Source: CAILZL01 sp050248275
GTDB taxonomy: Bacteria > Pseudomonadota > Gammaproteobacteria > Steroidobacterales > Steroidobacteraceae
Assembly (NCBI GenBank): GCA_050248275.1
Contig: JBFWSR010000002.1
Span: 124,001-188,000 of the forward strand
Length of the DNA stretch: 64,000 bases
Direction: 5' to 3'
Position numbers and translations under genes: made by a program. Positions 22,405 to 31,589 of this stretch are shown one piece after another (the stretch's first letter is position 1; every line of letters begins with the position of its first letter). Below the pieces are notes generated by a model that did not search any database, was not told where the DNA came from, and saw only the letters and a list, made by a program, of their open reading frames with translations.

Positions 22405-24465
22405 ATGTCTACCTTCAAATTTATTCGTCTATCCAAGGCGCGTTTTGCGCCGCCCGTTCTGGCACTCGTCACAACCCTGAGTACAACTTTGGCCAGCACT
22501 GCGGCTCATGCCGCCGATGAGCGTCTGGAAGAAGTCGTCGTCACTGCGCTCGCGGTGCGCAGCAGTGTCGATGACGCCATCCAGCCCGTTGAAGTGTTGA
22601 GCGGCGACAAACTGCAACAACAACTCTCCAGCAGCATTGGTGAAACGCTGGCGAAGCAACCCGGCATCACTGCCACTTACTTTGGCCCCTCTGCCAGCCG
22701 ACCCATCATTCGTGGCCTGAGCGGCGAACGCGTGCAGGTGCTCGAAGACAGCCTGAGCGCACTGGATGTGTCATCACTGTCGGAAGATCACGCGGTCAGT
22801 ATTGAAGATTCACTGGCCAAACAAATTGAAATCGTCAAAGGCCCGGCAGCGCTACTGTACGGCAGCGGCGCAGTCGGCGGCGTGGTGAATGTGCTGACCA
22901 ACCGGATTCCGGATCGCGCCGGAACGCAGCCTGTCAGTGGCTCGGTAAGCTTGCGTGCGGACAGCGCCACACAGGAACGTGCCGGCGTTGCTGTACTGGA
23001 GCTAAGCAACGAACGCATCGCCGTGCATCTGGATGGTTACAAAAAACAAAGCGATGACGTCACGGTGCCCGGCTCAGCCTTTTCACCTGCGGCGCAGCAA
23101 GCAGCTCTGGAAGCCGACCCTGATGCTTTCATTCCGCACGGTCGCATCTACAACTCAGCGAGTGATTCCAAGGGCGGCGCTGCTGGTGTGTCATGGCTGG
23201 GAGATGCCGGCTTTGTCGGCATGTCCGTGAGTGGCTTCAGCACTTTCTACGGTGCGCCACTGGCGCCCGGCGAGAACCCTGCCGATGGCGGCACGCACAT
23301 CGACATGCAGCAGACCCGCTATGATCTGAAGGCGCAGTTGAATGGCGCAGCGGACAACAGTTTCAAAGCATTGCGCATACGTGCTGCACACAACAACTAT
23401 CAACACGCCGAACTCGAAGCCGGTGGCGCAGTGGGTACCCAGTTCGAGCAACAGGGCGATGAAGTACGCGTGGCGGTGGATCATCAGTTCGGCATCGTGC
23501 AAGGCAGCGCCGGTGTGCAATACAAACATCTCGACTTCGCCGCGCTGGGCGACGAACGCTTTGTGCCACCTTCGGTGACCAGTAACACCGGCGTATTCCT
23601 GTTTGAACAAGTACCGCTGGATCCAGTCACGCTGCAAGCCGGAGTGCGCGTCGAACGGCAACGCATTACGCCCGACGCTGAAAGCGGCCTGCCCGACTAT
23701 GGCAAGACCGCGGCAAGCGCTTCGCTGGGTGGCTTGTGGAAATTCAGCAACCGGCAATCATTGGCCGTGAACGTGACACGCTCGCAACGTCACCCCACGG
23801 CCACCGAGCTGTATGCCGATGGCCCCCATGAGGCCACTGGGCAGTTTGTGATCGGCAGCACTGCGCTGCGCACTGAGTCCGCCAATACGATGGATGTCAT
23901 CTGGCGTGGTGGCGATGTCGTCCACTGGCACGTCAGCGCGTATCTGAACCAGTTTCGTAACTACATCTATCTGCAACCGACTGGCGATGCTGAAGATGGC
24001 CTGCCTGTCTACGAGTATCGCCAGTCTGATGCACGTTATATTGGTGTTGAAGCTGCGCTGCGCTGGCATGTGTTTGAACAGGGCGAGCAGCACTTTGACG
24101 TGCAACTCAGCAGCGATGTAGTGCGCGCCACGCTGGCGGATGGCAGCCCCGTGCCGCAGATTCCACCGTTCCGCATCGGCGTTGAGTTCGATTATGCGCA
24201 AGGTCCGTGGCAGAGCACGCTGTCGGCCTTCCGTTATGCCAGGCAGGACCGCGTCGCTGCGAACGAATCGACTACAGACGGTTACACCTTGCTGGATGCC
24301 AGCGTGAATTATCAGTGGGATCTGAGCGACACCAGCACGCTGCAGGCGTTCCTGAAAGGCAGCAATCTCACCAACACGGAAGCGCGGCGTCATACCTCGC
24401 CGCTGAAGGAGTACGCGCCATTACCGGGGCGGTCGGCGACGTTGGGAATGACGCTGAAGTTCTGA
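22405..24465 (+). CDS. TonB-dependent outer membrane receptor, ZnuD-like
   Basis: About 686 residues with a signal peptide ending near AHAADE. A TonB box-like EEVVVTA follows, then the plug with GETLAKQPGITATYFGPSASRPIIRGLSGERVQVLED and ALLYGSGAVGGVVNVLTNRIP, and a 22-strand barrel that ends in a typical TLGMTLKF with terminal Phe. The plug resembles the ZnuD-type receptors that import zinc, and the neighbouring DUF2946-like gene points to a metal; haem or another substrate cannot be excluded. AGGA precedes the ATG at 22405. Confidence 0.8.
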   Translation: MSTFKFIRLSKARFAPPVLALVTTLSTTLASTAAHAADERLEEVVVTALAVRSSVDDAIQPVEVLSGDKLQQQLSSSIGETLAKQPGITATYFGPSASRPIIRGLSGERVQVLEDSLSALDVSSLSEDHAVSIEDSLAKQIEIVKGPAALLYGSGAVGGVVNVLTNRIPDRAGTQPVSGSVSLRADSATQERAGVAVLELSNERIAVHLDGYKKQSDDVTVPGSAFSPAAQQAALEADPDAFIPHGRIYNSASDSKGGAAGVSWLGDAGFVGMSVSGFSTFYGAPLAPGENPADGGTHIDMQQTRYDLKAQLNGAADNSFKALRIRAAHNNYQHAELEAGGAVGTQFEQQGDEVRVAVDHQFGIVQGSAGVQYKHLDFAALGDERFVPPSVTSNTGVFLFEQVPLDPVTLQAGVRVERQRITPDAESGLPDYGKTAASASLGGLWKFSNRQSLAVNVTRSQRHPTATELYADGPHEATGQFVIGSTALRTESANTMDVIWRGGDVVHWHVSAYLNQFRNYIYLQPTGDAEDGLPVYEYRQSDARYIGVEAALRWHVFEQGEQHFDVQLSSDVVRATLADGSPVPQIPPFRIGVEFDYAQGPWQSTLSAFRYARQDRVAANESTTDGYTLLDASVNYQWDLSDTSTLQAFLKGSNLTNTEARRHTSPLKEYAPLPGRSATLGMTLKF

Positions 24466-24487
24466 TCGTTGCTTGATGCTGGTATCT

Positions 24488-24569
24488 TCGTAGGAGCGGA
24501 CCCGCGTGTCCGCCCTCTTGCTTCTGTCTATTCCTCCACATGGACGGACACATGGGTCCGCCCCTACGA
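24488..24569. repeat. Inverted pair of REP-like elements between the TonB receptor and pip
   Basis: Two 28-bp arms (24488-24515 and 24542-24569) are inverted copies with a few mismatches, separated by 26 bp. Each contains GGACCC/GGGTCC and GTGTCC/GGACAC and ends in GTAGG(A/G)GCGG on its outer side. The pair can form a long hairpin that ends 9 bases before the pip start. Confidence 0.75.
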
Positions 24570-24578
24570 GAACTCATC

Positions 24579-25535
24579 ATGTCTACTGCACTGCGCACGC
24601 TCTATCCCACCATCGAACCCAACCGAAGCGGTTATCTGCGCGTTTCACAAACACATGAAATCTATTGGGAAGAAAGCGGCAATCCCAAAGGCAAACCGGC
24701 GGTGTTCGTGCACGGCGGCCCCGGTGCGGGCGCAGGCACGCAGGCGCGGCGCTTCTTCGATCCCAATGCCTATCGCATCATCGTGTTCGATCAACGCGGT
24801 TGCGGCCGCAGCCGTCCGCGCGCCAGTCTGCTGGACAACACTACCTGGCATCTGGTCAGCGACATGGAGCAGTTACGCATCCATCTGGGAATAGAAACAT
24901 GGCTGGTGTTCGGTGGCTCATGGGGCTCGACGTTGGCGCTGGCCTATGCACAGACACACTCCGCACGGGTCAGCGAACTGGTGCTGCGCGGCATCTTCCT
25001 GCTGCGACAATGGGAATTGCAGTGGTTTTATCAGCAGGGCGCCAGCGCCATTTATCCGGATCGTTATGCCGATTACATCGCGGCGATTCCCGAAGCAGAA
25101 CGCCATGACCTGATTGCCGCGTTCTACAAGCGGCTGATCAGCGACGACTACACCCAGCAATTGCAGGCGGCAAAAGCCTGGGCCATCTGGGAAGCGGCCA
25201 CCAGCTTCCTGCACCCCAATGAAACCAACATCAATAACTGGGGCGAGCCGGATTTCGCCATCGCCGTGGCGCGCATCGAGTGCCACTATTTCGTCAACAA
25301 GGGATTCTTCGACAGCGACAATCAGTTACTGCAGAACATCGGTCGCATCAGACATATTCCCGCCGTCATCGTGCAGGGACGCTACGATGTAGTGTGCCCG
25401 ATGCAAACCGCCTGGGAACTGCACCAAGTCTGGCCGGAGGCCGGATTTCACGTTACAGCCGATGCCGGTCATTCAGCCTATGAGCCCGGCAATACCGATG
25501 CGCTCATCACCGCGACGGATCAATTTCGCAGATGA
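24579..25535 (+). CDS. pip: Proline iminopeptidase (prolyl aminopeptidase)
   Basis: Cleaves N-terminal proline from peptides in the cytoplasm. The 318-residue alpha/beta hydrolase starts MSTALRTLYPTIEPNRSGYL and has the oxyanion motif HGGPGAGAG, DQRGCGRSRP, the nucleophile elbow GGSWGSTLAL (Ser), and the late VQGRYDVVCPMQTAWELH and DAGHSAYEP (Asp and His of the triad). Length matches S33 peptidases. The ATG at 24579 has only a weak GA-rich ribosome site, and its leader is occupied by a REP-like hairpin. Transcribed towards the terminator at 25604-25628. Confidence 0.94.
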   Translation: MSTALRTLYPTIEPNRSGYLRVSQTHEIYWEESGNPKGKPAVFVHGGPGAGAGTQARRFFDPNAYRIIVFDQRGCGRSRPRASLLDNTTWHLVSDMEQLRIHLGIETWLVFGGSWGSTLALAYAQTHSARVSELVLRGIFLLRQWELQWFYQQGASAIYPDRYADYIAAIPEAERHDLIAAFYKRLISDDYTQQLQAAKAWAIWEAATSFLHPNETNINNWGEPDFAIAVARIECHYFVNKGFFDSDNQLLQNIGRIRHIPAVIVQGRYDVVCPMQTAWELHQVWPEAGFHVTADAGHSAYEPGNTDALITATDQFRR

Positions 25536-25603
25536 GTCAGAGGCGTGTTTGAAACCCGCCCTTATGAAACACATCGCCATGCACGGCACCACCAAATGAA
25601 AAG

Positions 25604-25628
25604 GGGCAAATACCGGCTGTATTTGCCC
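25604..25628 (-). terminator. Rho-independent terminator of the small secreted protein gene
   Basis: A perfect 10-bp stem, GGGCAAATAC (25604-25613) with GTATTTGCCC (25619-25628), has a 5-base loop. On the minus strand it is followed by CTTTTCATTT. It serves the gene at 25675-26001 and may also stop transcripts from pip. Confidence 0.7.
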
Positions 25629-25674
25629 TCCCTCAGGTCATGCAGAGCATGTCCTGCTTTCCGATAACGGCAGC

Positions 25675-26001
25675 TTACGGCGTAGCCGGCGACGAGGGTG
25701 CGCCGATATCGCTGCACAGAACGATATAGTGACGATTGCCGTGGCGCCCGGATGGCTGAGACCAGGTCCGGATGATGCGGTGCGTGGACATGCGCATGTT
25801 GGTGCACATCTTGAATGCCGCCTCGGCATCGCCTTCGGGACTTTGATCCGGTGTGCGGGCCATGAATGCCGCCGTCACCTTGCATGCGCCTTCGCATGAC
25901 AATGAAACCTTGGTGCCCTGTTCGATGGAGAGTCCGGCAGCCGCATATTGGCTGAACGAAACCAGCAGGAGTGTCGATGCCGCAATCAAAAACTTTCTCA
26001 T
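25675..26001 (-). CDS. Small secreted protein of unknown function
   Basis: A 108-residue protein with a clear signal peptide (MRKFLIAASTLLLVSFSQYAAAG, cleavage after AAA) and AGGGGA 8 bases before the ATG at 26001. The mature part of about 85 residues has four cysteines (SCEGACK, MCTNMR, VLCSD) that may make two disulfides, and no family I can name. The strong ribosome site, signal peptide and dedicated terminator make it a real gene. It is isolated: pip is convergent and 490 bp without a gene lie upstream. Confidence 0.7.
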   Translation of the reverse strand: MRKFLIAASTLLLVSFSQYAAAGLSIEQGTKVSLSCEGACKVTAAFMARTPDQSPEGDAEAAFKMCTNMRMSTHRIIRTWSQPSGRHGNRHYIVLCSDIGAPSSPATP

Positions 26002-26494
26002 TGGTCATGTCCCCTAGATCATGCAGCGCGAGCGATACAAAAAGGACAAGGCCGGTGCGCCACGCTCCCAACCTCGCCTATTCGTCGAGCACATGGCAGC
26101 TTGCCGGTCCCATCCGCACAACAAATGTGTGCCGCAAGGTAAATGCCGGTGCGTACTCCTACAAGATAGGGGTTCCACGCAGGGCATCGCGAATGCGACC
26201 CATCACAAACGCTGACTTGAGACGCGAAGCAGCATGGGCAATGCAACGAAAATGCACAGTGAAATGCTTATTGGTGACTCACTCTGGTGCATTCAGTGCA
26301 AAACCGACACGAGAAACCGGCTACTGGAACATCACGGTAAAACGCAGCAGATGGCCATGAATGCGGTAGAACCGCCTCGCTATGCCATCCATGTACTATC
26401 AACCCCGCTGTCCCGCAGGAAATGGCGTCCATTTTGCAGTGCTTGATCTCTGGCTGATTCGGCGCGTCCTTAATACTGCGAGAGGCTGTGCAAA
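26002..26494. other. Gene-free stretch between the small secreted protein and zwf
   Basis: About 490 bp. It must hold the promoters of the divergent secreted-protein gene and of zwf, but I see no strong consensus boxes. Short open frames are present, yet none has a ribosome site or recognisable protein features. No repeat or RNA structure stands out. Confidence 0.5.
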
Positions 26495-27958
26495 GTGGGC
26501 AAGATTCCTCCAGGCGTTGGCCCGAAACATCCCCAGGTTGTCGTTCTCGTGGGCGCCACTGGCGACCTTTCGCGGCGCAAGTTGCTGCCCGGCCTGTTCC
26601 ATCTGACGAATGCCGGGTTCATTCCTGGTTGCCGCATCATCGGCGTTTCGCTGGATGACATCGATTCGGACGGCTTCCGCCAGATCGCGCGCAAGGCGCT
26701 TGATGAGTTTTCCAATCGCAAGATGGCGACGACGGAGTGGGATGCTTTTGCCCAATGCCTGGACTATGTACCGCTGGCTGCAGGGGCGGCTGCGCTCAAG
26801 TCAGCGGTGACACAGGCCGAACAAACCTTTAACGGTGAATGTCGCAGATTGCATTATTTGAGCGTGCCGCCCAGCGCAGCGCTGACGGTGGTGCGGATGC
26901 TCGGCGAAGCCGGGCTTGTCGAACGTTCGCGCATCATCATGGAAAAACCCTTCGGCACCGACCGGATGAGCGCAGTGTCACTCAACGCCAGATTGCACGA
27001 AGTGTTCAACGAGGAGCAGATCTTCCGGATCGACCACTTTCTCGGCAAGGAACCGGCACAAAACATTCTCGCGTTCCGCTTTGCCAATGGACTGTTCGAA
27101 CCGATATGGAACCGCAATTTCATCGATCACGTGCAGATCGACGTACCGGAAACGCTGGGGCTGGGCCAGCGCGGCGGATTCTACGAACAAACCGGCGCGT
27201 TTCGCGACATGGTGGTCACCCACCTGTTCCAGATACTCGCGTTCATGGCCATGGAACCGCCGACCTGCCTGGAACCGAAACCCATCAGCGAGGAAAAGAA
27301 CAAGGTTTTTCGCAGCATGTTGCCGATCGAACCGGCTCATGTTGTCAGAGGCCAATACACCGGTTACCGCGCCGAGAACGGCGTCACCCCGGACTCGGAC
27401 ACGGAAACTTTCATCGCTTTGAAATGCTCCATCGACAACTGGCGCTGGGCGGGCGTGCCGTTCTACCTGCGCACCGGCAAACGACTCGCCGAGGGACAGC
27501 GGATCATTTCCATTGCCTTTCGCGAGCCGCCCAAAAGCATGTTTCCTCCCGACTCCGGCGTCGGCGCTCAGGGGCCCGATCACCTGACGTTCGATCTGGC
27601 GGATGCGTCAAAGATGTCACTGTCGTTTTACGGCAAGCGCCCCGGCCCGGGCATGCGGCTGGACAAACTGAGCTTGCAGTTCGCCATGCACGATACGGGG
27701 CTGATCGGCGATGTACTCGAAGCCTATGAGCGGCTGATTCTCGATGCGATGCGTGGCGATCACACCCTGTTTACCACTGCCGAAGGTATTGAGCGGTTGT
27801 GGGAGGCGGCAACGCCATTACTGGAAGCGCCGCCACCGGTGCGCTTGTACGCACCGGGATCGTGGGGACCAAACGCCATTCACCAGCTCATCGCACCTCA
27901 TGCATGGCGGCTTCCCTTCGAGCGGGTCTGGCGGGACCCCAACCCCCTGGGCAGCTGA
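26495..27958 (+). CDS. zwf: Glucose-6-phosphate 1-dehydrogenase
   Basis: Oxidises glucose-6-phosphate with NAD(P) at the entry to the pentose phosphate and Entner-Doudoroff pathways. The 487-residue protein has the Rossmann motif VVLVGATGDLSRRKLLPGL, the active-site signature RIDHFLGKEPAQNI, and the later KPFGTD and YLRTGKRL. The start is a GTG at 26495, with AGAGG nine bases upstream; the N terminus is short. It is followed after 67 bp by ppc, so both may be expressed together. No pgl or edd gene is next to it, which differs from many relatives. Confidence 0.95.
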   Translation: MGKIPPGVGPKHPQVVVLVGATGDLSRRKLLPGLFHLTNAGFIPGCRIIGVSLDDIDSDGFRQIARKALDEFSNRKMATTEWDAFAQCLDYVPLAAGAAALKSAVTQAEQTFNGECRRLHYLSVPPSAALTVVRMLGEAGLVERSRIIMEKPFGTDRMSAVSLNARLHEVFNEEQIFRIDHFLGKEPAQNILAFRFANGLFEPIWNRNFIDHVQIDVPETLGLGQRGGFYEQTGAFRDMVVTHLFQILAFMAMEPPTCLEPKPISEEKNKVFRSMLPIEPAHVVRGQYTGYRAENGVTPDSDTETFIALKCSIDNWRWAGVPFYLRTGKRLAEGQRIISIAFREPPKSMFPPDSGVGAQGPDHLTFDLADASKMSLSFYGKRPGPGMRLDKLSLQFAMHDTGLIGDVLEAYERLILDAMRGDHTLFTTAEGIERLWEAATPLLEAPPPVRLYAPGSWGPNAIHQLIAPHAWRLPFERVWRDPNPLGS

Positions 27959-28025
27959 ACCTTGATCAACCTTCCAACGCCACCCAACTCAATCGGGCAT
28001 CATCGGGACTGAACCTGGAACAGCC

Positions 28026-30710
28026 ATGAAACAAATCGCCGCCGCTTCCACCATCACGCAGAACGCGGACATCCGCTTCCTCGGCAAATTGCTGGGCGAC
28101 GTGATTCGCGAATATGGCGGTGAGGCGCTGTTCGAACGCATCGAATACATCCGTTCGACCTCCGTCGATCGCCACCGAGGCATTGCCGACGCACATCGCG
28201 CCGATCCCGGTCTGGACGCGCTCTCGCTCGACGACACCGTGGCGTTCGTGCGCGGCTTCATGTTGTTTTCGATGCTGGCCAATCTGGCTGAAGATCGTCA
28301 GGGCATTCCTGCCGGCCACGAGGACGATCTGGCCGCAGCGCTGCAACGCCTCGCTGCGCAGGGCATCGATGCCCAGCAGGCCGCCAGCCTGCTGGATGGC
28401 GCACTGATTGCGCCGGTGCTCACCGCTCATCCCACTGAAGTGATGCGCAAGAGCATGCTCGATCATCGCAACCGCATTGCCGAATTGATGCGACAACGCG
28501 ATCTGGGGCGCAGCGAAACGCCTGAAGGCGACTTGATCGAACCGGCCATCGTGCGACAGATCGCACTGCTGTGGCAGACGCGGGCGCTGCGTCGCGAACG
28601 CCTGTATGTCGCCGACGAAGTTGAAATCGCACTGGCCTATTTGCGCGATATCTTCCTGCCTGTATTGCCGGCACTGTATGCACGCTGGGAACGGCTGTTG
28701 GGCCATCGTCCCAAAAGTTTCCTGCGTCCCGGCAGTTGGATCGGCGGCGACCGCGATGGCAATCCCAACGTGACTGCCGAATCGTTGCACCTGGCGTTAA
28801 ACCGCGCCTCCCAGACAGTGCTTGCCGACTATCTCGCACAACTGCATGCCCTGGGCGCCGAACTGTCGATTTCAAATGAACTGGCCGAGGTCACGGAAGC
28901 AGTAAGCGGGCTCGCAGCACACAGCGGCGACGCCAATCCCGCGCGCAGCGACGAACCCTATCGGCGCGCCATTACCGGCGTCTATGCGCGCCTGGCCGCA
29001 ACCTATAAAAACCTTATCGGTCATGCGCCGCCGCGCCCGGCCGCAGTGACTGCCGAGCCCTACCCTGATCCGGCCAGTCTGCGTGCCGATCTGGTGGAGA
29101 TCGCCCATTCGCTGGCCATCAGCAGCAAAGGTTCGCTCGCCACCGGCGGTGCATTGGGACGATTGATCCGGGCAGTGGAAACTTTCGGTTTTCATCTGGC
29201 AACGCTTGATCTCAGACAGAACGCCGATGTGCATGCCCGCGTCATTGCCGATCTTCTGAAAGTCGCCGGCGTAGAGGCCGACTACCTGTCGCTGCCGGAA
29301 CCGGCGCGGGTTGCCTTGCTGCGCCATGAACTTGCCAACGAACGGCCGCTGGTCAGTCCTTTCGCGCAATACAACGAGGAAACCATGTCGGAACTGGCCA
29401 TCGTGCGCGCCGCAGCCAGTGCGCATGCGCTGTACGGCCCGGCCGCAATCACCACTTACATTATTTCCAAAGCCGAAAGCGTTTCGGATCTGCTTGAAGT
29501 CAACATCCTGCTCAAGGAAGCGGGGCTCTACCGCGGTCACAATCCGCCGCGCGCCTCGATCATGGTGGTGCCCCTGTTCGAAACCATCGGCGATCTCGAG
29601 AACTCCGCGCATGTCATGCGGCAGTGGTTTTCATTGCCGGAAGCGATGGCGGTCACTGCGGCACAGGGTTATCAGGAAGTCATGGTGGGCTATTCAGACT
29701 CCAACAAGGACGGCGGTTATCTGACATCGGTATGGAGTTTGTATCGGGCCACCCAGACACTGGCGCGGGTATTCAAGGAATTCAACACCACCATGCAGGT
29801 GTTTCATGGCCGCGGCGGCGCGGTCGGCCGCGGTGGCGGGTCTTCGTTCGCGGCGATTCGCGCGCAACCACATGGCACCGTGCAGGGCCACATCCGCATT
29901 ACCGAACAAGGCGAGGTCATTGCCGCCAAGTACGGCACCCGCGAAAACGCCATCAACAACCTGGAAGCCATCACCTCGGCGACGTTGCTGGCGTCACTGG
30001 AACATCCCGTTCTGTCCGCCGAGAATCGCGTGCAATTCCTGACCAGTATGGAGACCCTGTCGAAAGAGGCATTTCGCGCCTATCGTTCGCTGGTCTACGA
30101 GACTGAAGGCTTTCGCACGTTTTTCCGACAGATGACGCCGCTGACGGAAATCGCCGAGCTGAAGATCGGCTCGCGCCCGGCGTCGCGTACCCGATCCGAC
30201 CACATCGAGGATCTGCGCGCCATCCCCTGGGTCTTCAGTTGGGCGCAAGCACGCGTCATGTTGCCCGGATGGTATGGCGTTGGCCAGGCATTGCAGGCCT
30301 TTCCCGACAAGGCGCTACTGCGCGAGATGGTCGATGCTTGGCCGTTTTTCCGCGCGACGCTCGATAATCTGGAAATGGTGCTGGCCAAATCGGATATGAA
30401 CATCGCCGCACGCTACGCTACGCTGGTCGAGGATCGTGCACTTGCCGATGCGATATTCGATCGTATTCGCACCGCTTGGCTGGCGACCCATGACAACCTG
30501 CTGTCCATCACCGGGCAAAGCCGTTTGCTGGAAAAAAATCCTGCTCTCGATGCTTCGATCCGCCTGCGCCTCCCTTATATCGAGCCGTTGAATTTTCTCC
30601 AGGTCGAACTGCTCAAGCGTCATCGCGCCGGCGAAACTCACCCGCAGGTGCGTGAAGGCTTGCAACTGTCAATCAACGCAGTCGCAACCGCCCTGCGCAA
30701 CAGCGGCTGA
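28026..30710 (+). CDS. ppc: Phosphoenolpyruvate carboxylase
   Basis: Adds bicarbonate to phosphoenolpyruvate to refill oxaloacetate. The 894-residue enzyme has the active-site segments VLTAHPTEVMRKSM, GGDRDGNPNVT, the glycine-rich FHGRGGAVGRGGG, and the allosteric-site C terminus, with length near the E. coli enzyme (883). The ATG at 28026 follows GGAACA. It lies directly after zwf and its end faces the HExxH gene, with only 19 bp between them. Confidence 0.97.
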   Translation: MKQIAAASTITQNADIRFLGKLLGDVIREYGGEALFERIEYIRSTSVDRHRGIADAHRADPGLDALSLDDTVAFVRGFMLFSMLANLAEDRQGIPAGHEDDLAAALQRLAAQGIDAQQAASLLDGALIAPVLTAHPTEVMRKSMLDHRNRIAELMRQRDLGRSETPEGDLIEPAIVRQIALLWQTRALRRERLYVADEVEIALAYLRDIFLPVLPALYARWERLLGHRPKSFLRPGSWIGGDRDGNPNVTAESLHLALNRASQTVLADYLAQLHALGAELSISNELAEVTEAVSGLAAHSGDANPARSDEPYRRAITGVYARLAATYKNLIGHAPPRPAAVTAEPYPDPASLRADLVEIAHSLAISSKGSLATGGALGRLIRAVETFGFHLATLDLRQNADVHARVIADLLKVAGVEADYLSLPEPARVALLRHELANERPLVSPFAQYNEETMSELAIVRAAASAHALYGPAAITTYIISKAESVSDLLEVNILLKEAGLYRGHNPPRASIMVVPLFETIGDLENSAHVMRQWFSLPEAMAVTAAQGYQEVMVGYSDSNKDGGYLTSVWSLYRATQTLARVFKEFNTTMQVFHGRGGAVGRGGGSSFAAIRAQPHGTVQGHIRITEQGEVIAAKYGTRENAINNLEAITSATLLASLEHPVLSAENRVQFLTSMETLSKEAFRAYRSLVYETEGFRTFFRQMTPLTEIAELKIGSRPASRTRSDHIEDLRAIPWVFSWAQARVMLPGWYGVGQALQAFPDKALLREMVDAWPFFRATLDNLEMVLAKSDMNIAARYATLVEDRALADAIFDRIRTAWLATHDNLLSITGQSRLLEKNPALDASIRLRLPYIEPLNFLQVELLKRHRAGETHPQVREGLQLSINAVATALRNSG

Positions 30711-30729
30711 GTGTGCCGTTGATCCGGGC

Positions 30730-31254
30730 TCAGCGCCGCACCTGCCAGACAGGCTGTGCGACAGCGGCGATCAATCCCTCGCGCAGCAACCATTGCCGGG
30801 CATCGTCGGCTTCCTGTTCAAACCAGGCGCGCGCCGAACCGAGACGAAAGGTATAACCCCAGGCATCCATGTCGGCCAGCATGCGTTCACGGCCGAAACC
30901 GGCCACATGATCCGCCAGCAGGATTTGCAGATAACAGACCGCATTTTCCTCGTCATGGTCGCCACCAGCGTCACGATCCAGCGCTGCACGCCGCGTGGCA
31001 TCCATGCAGATGTAGTGACAGGCTTCGTGCAGCACCGAGTGCAATGGCGTATCGCGGCGGAAATACAGCACATCTCCCGACAGTCCCGCTTCGCTTTCGC
31101 CCCAGTAGGAACCGGGAATTTGAGCATCTGCGGCCACCTCGATGGATTGCATGCCAAATCGCGCCAGCATGTCAATCAACCGTACTGATAACACATCGCC
31201 GACACGCATGACTTCGTGCGCATGACTATCGGCAAAATCAGACTGCACGGGCAC
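30730..31254 (-). CDS. Uncharacterised conserved protein with an HExxH metalloprotease-like motif
   Basis: A 174-residue cytoplasmic protein with HEACH at residues 76-80 (HSVLHEACHYICMD), preceded by a hydrophobic strand and followed by DEENAVCYLQILLADH, where a glutamate at about 102-103 could be the third zinc ligand as in gluzincins. No known peptidase family is evident to me, and no signal peptide or membrane segment is present. The start is a GTG at 31254 that directly abuts the TGA of the Hpt gene; an in-frame ATG at 31209 is an alternative. It is the last gene of a minus-strand run leuS-lptE-Hpt-this gene, so it is probably co-transcribed with them. Confidence 0.65.
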   Translation of the reverse strand: MPVQSDFADSHAHEVMRVGDVLSVRLIDMLARFGMQSIEVAADAQIPGSYWGESEAGLSGDVLYFRRDTPLHSVLHEACHYICMDATRRAALDRDAGGDHDEENAVCYLQILLADHVAGFGRERMLADMDAWGYTFRLGSARAWFEQEADDARQWLLREGLIAAVAQPVWQVRR

Positions 31255-31581
31255 TCAACCTTCGCCAGACGCTGTCGGCGCTCTGGCCAGTTCGTCATCC
31301 ATGGCTTGCAGTTGCTCCATGATCGTCAGCCATTCCGCCGCGCCCGGCGCGAATTCAGCGCGACGCAGAACATTCTCAATCTGTCTTGCCGATTGACTGA
31401 TGGCTTTGAAACCCAGCATGGCGCCGCTGCCACTGATGCGATGCGCCAGACGCTGCATTTCCAGCAGGGCTTCGCGATTCCCCTGCTGCGCAGGCGGCAC
31501 CTGCGCACGTAACAACAGCAGTTCTTCGCGAGTGCGAACCAGAAACTGTCCAGCGAGCTGTTTCAGTCTGTCGCTCAGCAC
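31255..31581 (-). CDS. Single-domain histidine phosphotransfer (Hpt) protein
   Basis: A 108-residue helical protein with the Hpt motif LAHRISGSGAMLGF, phospho-acceptor His47. The usual LKG after the His-x pair is ISG, so one lysine is lost, but the glycines and following helix are kept. It would relay phosphate between a hybrid kinase and a response regulator; neither partner is adjacent. The start is a GTG at 31581 with AGGGG six bases before it, overlapping the end of the lptE stop region by a few bases. A longer frame reaching into lptE is less likely. The chemotaxis cluster 3 kb upstream might supply a partner (inference). Confidence 0.7.
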   Translation of the reverse strand: MLSDRLKQLAGQFLVRTREELLLLRAQVPPAQQGNREALLEMQRLAHRISGSGAMLGFKAISQSARQIENVLRRAEFAPGAAEWLTIMEQLQAMDDELARAPTASGEG

Positions 31582-31589
31582 GGTGACCC

